Assembly: GCA_003694905.1 (NCBI GenBank)
Contig: RFJM01000450.1
Coordinates: forward strand, 1 to 18,980
Reading direction: 5' to 3'
DNA length: 18,980 nucleotides
Source of the DNA: Caldilineae bacterium
Lineage (GTDB): Bacteria > Chloroflexota > Anaerolineae > J102
The first letter of the stretch is position 1. Every line of letters begins with the position of its first letter. Positions 14,019 to 18,980 of the stretch are shown one piece after another. The translations under genes were made by a program, and so were the position numbers. The notes under the pieces were generated by a model. The model saw only the letters and a program-made list of their open reading frames with translations. It was not told the origin of the DNA and made no database searches.

Positions 14019-15617
14019 ATGCAGCAGCAGCCACCCGTGAGTACCGACAAAGGCCCCCTGCCGAGCCTGGAAGAACTGCTGGCCGATGTCAAGCCCGGCG
14101 AAACCGTCCTGGAGATGCGCGGGGTCACCAAGCGCTTTGCCGATGTAGTCGCCAACGACCGCATCGACTTCGACCTTAGGGCGGGTGAGATCCACGCCGT
14201 GTTGGGAGAAAACGGCGCGGGCAAGACTACCCTGATGAATATCCTCTTTCGCCTCCTCCATCCGGACGAGGGCGAGATCTACATTCGCGGTCATCGGGTC
14301 CATCTGCGCTCGCCCGTCGATGCTATCAATCTGGGCATTGGCATGGTGCATCAGCACCGCAAACTGGTCGCGGCCCATACCGTCATCGAGAACATCGTGC
14401 TCGGACACCCCAAGGCCGGCCGGGTGCTGAACCTGAAGCGCGCCGAGGAGGAAGTCAAGGCTCTCAGCGAGCGCTACGGTTTCAAAGTCGATTTGCGGGC
14501 ACGAGTCTGGCAGCTCTCCGAAGGTGAAAAACAGGCAGTGGAGATCCTGAAGGCCCTGTACCGGGGCGCCAGGATCCTGATCCTCGACGAGCCTACCACC
14601 GCGCTCACGCCTCTGGAGACGGAACGACTGCTGGAGTCGATGGTGAACATGGCGCGACAGGGCCTGGCGGTGGTGCCCTTCATCACCCACAAGCTGCCCA
14701 TGGTATTGGCCGTAAGCGATCGGGTGACCGTTCTACGAGGAGGCCAGGTGGTGGCGCAACTGAACACGCGGGACGCCGATGAACAGCTTTTGGCCAGGCT
14801 GATGGTCGGCCGCGAGGTTCTCTTCGACATTCAACGGCCGCAGGTGGAACCGGGGCCCATCGTGTTGCAGGTGGAACACCTGTCGGCGCTCAACGACAAG
14901 GGTGTGCCCGCGCTGGAGAATGTCTCCTTCTCCATCCGTCAGGGAGAGATCCTGGGCATTGCCGGCGTGTCGGGCAACGGCCAGCGGGAACTGGCCGAGG
15001 TGCTGGCGGGCATGCGGCCTGCGCGCAACGGCCGCATTCGCTTCGACGGCCGCGACATCACCCACGCTCCCATCCGCGAGCGATGGAGACTGGGCATCGG
15101 CTACATCCCCGCCGAGCGGACCGAGGTGGGTTCCATTGGCGATTTTACCCTGGTCGAGAACGTGCTGCTCAACTTCTATTTCGATGACGAGCTGGTCAAG
15201 CGGGGCGTGCTGGACTACAGGCGGGCGCGCGAGCTGACCCGGCACCTGATCGATGAGTACGGCATCGCTGCACCCGGCGAGGATGCTCGCGGTCGGCAGC
15301 TGTCCGGCGGCAACCTGCAAAAAGTGATCCTGGCACGCGTGCTGGCCCGCCATCCCAGGCTATTGCTGGCGGCCCTTCCGACACAGGGGCTCGACATCGG
15401 CGCGACCGAGTTCGTGCGCAAGAAGATCCTGGAAGCAAAGACGCAAGGCTCTGCAGTGCTGCTTATCTCCGAAGACCTGGATGAGGTGCTGATGTTGAGT
15501 GACCGCATCGCCGCCATCTACGAAGGGCGCATCATGGGCATCGTGCCGGCGGAGAAGGCGCGCCGCGAACAGATCGGTGCCATGATCGCCGGGATCTCCG
15601 AGGAGGCATCATCATGA
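14019..15617 (+). CDS. Tandem-domain nucleoside ABC importer ATPase
   Basis: Cytoplasmic ATPase with two fused nucleotide-binding domains, of the RbsA/MglA-like class used by BMP nucleoside importers (NupO-type). The product is 532 residues. Domain 1 has Walker A GENGAGKTT (63-71), a variant signature LSEGEKQ (166-172), Walker B ILILDEP (186-192) and a switch His in FITHKLP. Domain 2 has a degenerate Walker A, GVSGNGQRE (316-324), a canonical signature LSGGN (428-432) and a Walker B region LLLAALPTQGLD (448-459) without the Asp-Glu pair. One catalytic site is therefore expected to be weak, which is usual in this family. The start at 14019 has GGAGGA at 14007-14012. An ATG at 13983 lies within the terminator stem and is rejected. 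The end overlaps the next gene by four bases. Confidence 0.92.
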   Translation: MQQQPPVSTDKGPLPSLEELLADVKPGETVLEMRGVTKRFADVVANDRIDFDLRAGEIHAVLGENGAGKTTLMNILFRLLHPDEGEIYIRGHRVHLRSPVDAINLGIGMVHQHRKLVAAHTVIENIVLGHPKAGRVLNLKRAEEEVKALSERYGFKVDLRARVWQLSEGEKQAVEILKALYRGARILILDEPTTALTPLETERLLESMVNMARQGLAVVPFITHKLPMVLAVSDRVTVLRGGQVVAQLNTRDADEQLLARLMVGREVLFDIQRPQVEPGPIVLQVEHLSALNDKGVPALENVSFSIRQGEILGIAGVSGNGQRELAEVLAGMRPARNGRIRFDGRDITHAPIRERWRLGIGYIPAERTEVGSIGDFTLVENVLLNFYFDDELVKRGVLDYRRARELTRHLIDEYGIAAPGEDARGRQLSGGNLQKVILARVLARHPRLLLAALPTQGLDIGATEFVRKKILEAKTQGSAVLLISEDLDEVLMLSDRIAAIYEGRIMGIVPAEKARREQIGAMIAGISEEASS

Positions 15618-16744
15618 CCATTGCCGGCTATCAGGTCGGGCTGAAGCAACGGGCCGCGCTCAGTGGCTGGCAGGCGGCGCTGATCTCTCTGTTCGCCATC
15701 CTGGTGGCGCTGGTCCTCTTCAGCCTGGTCTTTATTCTCGACGGGGTAAACCCCCTGGCCGCGTATCGCGAGATCTTCTCTTACGCCTTTGTCAATCAGT
15801 ACGGCCTCGTGCTCTCCCTGAGCCGTTTCATTTTTCTGTTGCTGAGCACTTATGCCTTTATCATTCCGGCGCGGGCCGGTCTCTGGAACATCGGCATGAC
15901 CGGTCAGCTCTATGTTGGTTCGCTGTGTGCCTACGGCGTCGTCTACGCACTGGGTGGCAAAGCCTCACAGAGCGTGTATCTGCCGCCGCTGCTGGTGATC
16001 CCCCTTATGATGCTGGCCGCCGCTATCGGCGGTGCGCTGCTGGGGGGCCTGGCCGGCCTGCTGAAAGGCAGATTCGATGTTAACGAGATCGTCAGCACCA
16101 TGCTGCTCAACTTCATCGCCTTTTGGCTGGTTTCGGAAATGATCAAGGAAGGCGGTATCTTCATGAACCCACAGGGCCGTTCCGAGAGCTTTGCCCTGCC
16201 TGCCTCTCTGCACGCACCCACCATCGCCGGTATCCCCTTCACGGTGCTCATTGCGCTGGCTCTGGCGGTCGTCCTCAAGTTCCTTTTCGACAAGACCCGC
16301 ATCGGCTATCAGATCAAGGCTTTCGGTCTCAACCCGGCGGCGGCTCGTTATGCCGGCATCAGCCCCCCGGCGATTTCCGTGCTGGTGTTCGTTCTGGGCG
16401 GCGCCATTGCCGGACTGGCCGGCTATCACTACTTTGCCGCGGTTCCGGGTGTCTACAAGATCGCGCGCAACTACAGCTATTTCGGAGACCTGGCCTTCTA
16501 CGGGATCATCGCCGGGCTCATTTCCCTCGGCGATCCTTTGGCGGCCATCCCCGTTTCGCTGCTTTTCGGTGGCATGTCCAACGGCGGGCGCTGGGTGCAG
16601 GGCAAGTTGCACATGGGGTTTGGCCTGGACTACGCCCTGCTGGGCCTGCTGATGATCACTCTGGTGGGCTTCCAATTCTTCTATCGCTACCAGATCACAT
16701 GGCAGAAAGAGGAGGCACACGGCGATGTGGCAATTCCTGGCTAG
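15614..16744 (+). CDS. Nucleoside ABC importer permease, first subunit
   Basis: Inner-membrane permease of the BPD_transp_2 family, 376 residues, matching the larger NupP-like subunit of BMP importers. About nine to ten hydrophobic segments are visible, starting at LISLFAILVALVLFSLVFIL. IIPARAGLWNIGMTGQLYVG and GRFDVNEIVSTMLLNFIAFW are typical family segments. The start is ATGA-overlapped with the ATPase stop and is preceded by GAGGAGG. It overlaps the next permease by 20 nt, so the set is translationally coupled. It probably forms a heterodimeric channel with that permease. Confidence 0.92.
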   Translation: MTIAGYQVGLKQRAALSGWQAALISLFAILVALVLFSLVFILDGVNPLAAYREIFSYAFVNQYGLVLSLSRFIFLLLSTYAFIIPARAGLWNIGMTGQLYVGSLCAYGVVYALGGKASQSVYLPPLLVIPLMMLAAAIGGALLGGLAGLLKGRFDVNEIVSTMLLNFIAFWLVSEMIKEGGIFMNPQGRSESFALPASLHAPTIAGIPFTVLIALALAVVLKFLFDKTRIGYQIKAFGLNPAAARYAGISPPAISVLVFVLGGAIAGLAGYHYFAAVPGVYKIARNYSYFGDLAFYGIIAGLISLGDPLAAIPVSLLFGGMSNGGRWVQGKLHMGFGLDYALLGLLMITLVGFQFFYRYQITWQKEEAHGDVAIPG

Positions 16745-17600
16745 AAGCCTGGAGGCAGCAGCTATCTTCACCTTCGCGGGACTGGGTGAACTCGTGGACC
16801 AGCGCGGGGGCATCCTCAACGTAGGCATCGAGGGCGTCATGTTGTTCGGTGCCACCTTGGGCTTTATCGCCGCGCAAAACAGCAACAGCTACCTGGTCGG
16901 ACTGGTGGCGGCCTTGCTCATCGGACTCCTGCTCGGCCTATTGCACGGCTTTTTTTCCATAACCCTCGGTGTCGATCAGGTAGTCAGTGGCATGGGTATC
17001 TGGATCGCCGGATTGGGCCTCACCACCTACATCGGCAACCCCTACACCGGCCCCCTGGGGATGGAGCGCATCCAGACCATCGGCGGCCTGTCGCCCTTCT
17101 TCTATCTGGGCGTAGTGCTGGTCGTGGCCCTCTGGTTTCTTCTCTTCAAGACCAGTCTGGGCTTGAAGATCCGCTCGGTAGGCGAAAACCCCTCGGTGGC
17201 GGAAGTCTCGGGCATCAGCGTCACCGCCATCCGTTACGGCTGCGTCGCCTTCGGCGGCATGATGGCGGGTTTCGCCGGCGCGGTCTACTCGCTTTACTAC
17301 AATCCCGTTTGGAATTACAATTTCCTCATGGGCTGGGGCTTCATCGCCCTGGCCCTGGTGTTCTTTTCCATGTGGAATCCCATCATCCTGCAGGCAGGAG
17401 CGCTGCTCTTCGGCATCCTCTGGCAGCTTTCTCTCAATCCGCAACTGGTATTGCCCGGCCTGCTTTCGCGCTACGTTTGGCGGATGGTGCCTTTCGCCAT
17501 CACCCTACTGGTGCTGATCCTCATCTCCACGCGTTGGTTCCGCACCCGCTGGGGGGCCGCCAAACCCGAAGCCCTGGGCCGGCCCTACCTGAAGGAATAG
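16725..17600 (+). CDS. Nucleoside ABC importer permease, second subunit
   Basis: Second BPD_transp_2 permease, 291 residues, matching the smaller NupQ-like subunit. The N-terminal LARSLEAAAIFTFAGLGELV, then QRGGILNVGIEGVMLFGA and LGVDQVVSGMGIWIAGLGLT are family hallmarks, with about eight membrane segments. GLKIRSVGENPSVAEVSGI would contact the ATPase. GAGGAGG about ten nucleotides upstream, inside the preceding gene, supports the start. It is the last gene of the importer operon, and no intrinsic terminator is visible in the 79-nt gap that follows. Confidence 0.92.
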   Translation: MWQFLARSLEAAAIFTFAGLGELVDQRGGILNVGIEGVMLFGATLGFIAAQNSNSYLVGLVAALLIGLLLGLLHGFFSITLGVDQVVSGMGIWIAGLGLTTYIGNPYTGPLGMERIQTIGGLSPFFYLGVVLVVALWFLLFKTSLGLKIRSVGENPSVAEVSGISVTAIRYGCVAFGGMMAGFAGAVYSLYYNPVWNYNFLMGWGFIALALVFFSMWNPIILQAGALLFGILWQLSLNPQLVLPGLLSRYVWRMVPFAITLLVLILISTRWFRTRWGAAKPEALGRPYLKE

Positions 17601-17679
17601 GCGCGGTCTGAGAACGCCTGCGGGGCGGAGAGTCCCACCAACCCTATCTGTTCCAACCCCCCTACCATATCAGCGATCC

Positions 17680-18936
17680 ATGAACTCCCACCGTGCTCAT
17701 CGACGCCTTTCCCTCTTGCTGCTGGCAGCGTTGTTGCTGACGCTGCTGCTCCTGGCCGGCGGCTGCTCGCGCAAGCCGGACCCCACACCCACTCCCACGC
17801 GGACGCCTCGTCCCCAGCAGCAGGCCACACCCACCCCGGTGGTGCAGGCTCAGGCTGCCACGCCCACACCGTTGCCCACGGCCGTCCCCACCGACACCCC
17901 TCTGCCCACGCCCACGCCTGAACCCAGCCCTACCCCGACGCCTACCCCGTCCCCTACACCCGCGGTGGTCTTCATCAATCCTGCCGCCGCGGAAGGGATC
18001 TCCTTTATCACCGGCGAGCAGCCTGAAGATACGAGCAGACTCCAGCGGCGGCCCTACGCCATCAAGATCTCCAACGACGAGATCGCCCACCCCCGCCAGG
18101 CGGGTATCAACCAGGCCGACCTGATCGTCGAGAGCCGGGTCGAATACTCCTATACCCGCTTCACCGCCATCTATCAGCTGCGCGACGCTCCTCGGGTGGG
18201 GCCCATTCGCAGCGCGCGGCTGGTGGATGTGGAGTTGCCCGTCATCTTCGACGCCATCCTGGCCTTCTCCGGCGCGGTCCAGCCCGTGCGCGAGATGCTC
18301 TACCAGTCAGATTTCGGCGACCATATCCTGGAGCAGGCGCTCAACGGCCGGGCCTTCTATCGCGACCATACCTGGAAGGCCCCCAACAACCTGTTCGCCG
18401 ATACCGATACCCTGTGGAATGTGGCCACCCGCCGGGGCTGGAACGTGCCACCTCAGCCGACGGCCGCCTGGATCTTCTCCCCCGCGCCACCACCCGGCGG
18501 CCAGCCCGCCACCCAGGTCTCCATTCCCTATCCCGTCTATCCGGTCCGCTGGGTTTACGACGCGGGCAACGGACGCTGGTGGCGCTGGACCGGAGGCGAG
18601 CCCCACATCGACCAGGCCGACGGACAGCAGGTCAGCGCCGCTACCGTCGTGATCCTCGTCGCCAACCATGTCAAGACCCTGATCCTGGAACACGGCAACA
18701 AGCCCCAGGGCCAGGGCCAGAAATGCGCGAACTGCTCGGTCCAGATCCAGCTTTGGGGTGAGGGGCCGGCGCAGATCTTGCGTGACGGCCAGGTCTTTGT
18801 CGGCAAGTGGGTGCGTCCCGAGCGGCATTCACCCTTCCGATTCGTCGATGCCGCCGGCAACGACATCCCCATGAAGCCCGGCAACGCCTGGTGGCAGATC
18901 GTTCCCTACGAGATGAATGTCACCATCACCCCGTAA
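17680..18936 (+). CDS. DUF3048 (YerB-like) lipoprotein with Thr-Pro stalk
   Basis: Predicted surface lipoprotein of unknown function, 418 residues. The signal peptide ends in LAGGC (Cys29), slightly atypical in having Ala at -3. Residues about 33-95 form a low-complexity Thr-Pro stalk with many PTPTP units, likely an extended spacer. The DUF3048 N-terminal domain follows (about 120-260), with RRPYAIKISNDEIAHPRQAG, TRFTAIYQ and the hallmark RVGPIRSARLVD. The C-terminal DUF3048 domain (about 285-418) contains NGRWWRWTGGEPHIDQADG and GNAWWQIVP. YerB-type proteins are secreted or membrane-anchored in Gram-positive and Chloroflexota genomes. It lies 79 nt after the importer operon and need not be related to it. 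No ribosome-binding site is obvious. The start was chosen because it yields the signal peptide. Confidence 0.88.
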   Translation: MNSHRAHRRLSLLLLAALLLTLLLLAGGCSRKPDPTPTPTRTPRPQQQATPTPVVQAQAATPTPLPTAVPTDTPLPTPTPEPSPTPTPTPSPTPAVVFINPAAAEGISFITGEQPEDTSRLQRRPYAIKISNDEIAHPRQAGINQADLIVESRVEYSYTRFTAIYQLRDAPRVGPIRSARLVDVELPVIFDAILAFSGAVQPVREMLYQSDFGDHILEQALNGRAFYRDHTWKAPNNLFADTDTLWNVATRRGWNVPPQPTAAWIFSPAPPPGGQPATQVSIPYPVYPVRWVYDAGNGRWWRWTGGEPHIDQADGQQVSAATVVILVANHVKTLILEHGNKPQGQGQKCANCSVQIQLWGEGPAQILRDGQVFVGKWVRPERHSPFRFVDAAGNDIPMKPGNAWWQIVPYEMNVTITP

Positions 18937-18980
18937 CAGGGGGGCTATAGAAGAAGGGTGCACCTGCCCCTGCCCGGAAC

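Noticed and set aside
1..18980. A CRISPR array, prophage, defence system or transposase
   Set aside because: No spaced direct repeats and no such proteins were seen. The gene content is housekeeping and transport.

Overview
The window is a gene-dense, GC-rich bacterial chromosome segment that I read as Chloroflexota, probably in or near the Anaerolineae/Caldilineae. The support is indirect: two substrate-binding lipoproteins with long Ala/Pro/Glu-rich linkers after the lipobox cysteine, a DUF3048 lipoprotein with a Thr-Pro stalk, and paralogous ABC importers packed among housekeeping genes. No rRNA, tRNA, transposase, phage gene or CRISPR array was recognised.

Layout. 1-387 holds a hairpin-rich intergenic repeat, a sigma-70-type promoter and a short structured transcript ending in an intrinsic terminator. 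It is followed by argS (388-2094) and serA (about 2128-3726), closely spaced and probably co-transcribed. 3727-4083 is a regulatory region with an extended -10 promoter and a leader inverted repeat. It precedes a complete branched-chain amino-acid (HAAT) importer in the order livK-livH-livM-livG-livF (4084-9055). A leftward block converges on it: glcF (9087-10346) and glcE (10347-11438), abutting, preceded by a PEBP/YbhB-like lipoprotein gene (11504-12070) with its own promoter.

The divergent region 12071-12568 holds the second repeat copy and a near-consensus promoter. It drives a second importer: a BMP-family nucleoside-binding lipoprotein (12569-13867), a tandem ABC ATPase (14019-15617) and two permeases (15614-16744, 16725-17600), a typical purine-nucleoside/BMP system. 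A DUF3048 (YerB-like) lipoprotein (17680-18936) closes the window.

How the parts fit. Both importers place the binding protein first, and in both a strong hairpin separates it from the membrane and ATPase genes (5411-5452 and 13940-13996). This is a plausible way to make much more binding protein than transporter. The most unusual feature is the repeated element. Its two copies (about 5-151 and 12257-12429) end exactly 20 nt before a TTGACA -35 box, each followed by a 17-nt spacer and a -10 box. It may therefore be a portable promoter or upstream regulatory module. Other points of interest are the terminated small RNA or leader before argS, a PEBP gene with a lipoprotein start and an internal start bearing a strong ribosome-binding site, and a glcEF pair with no glcD beside it.
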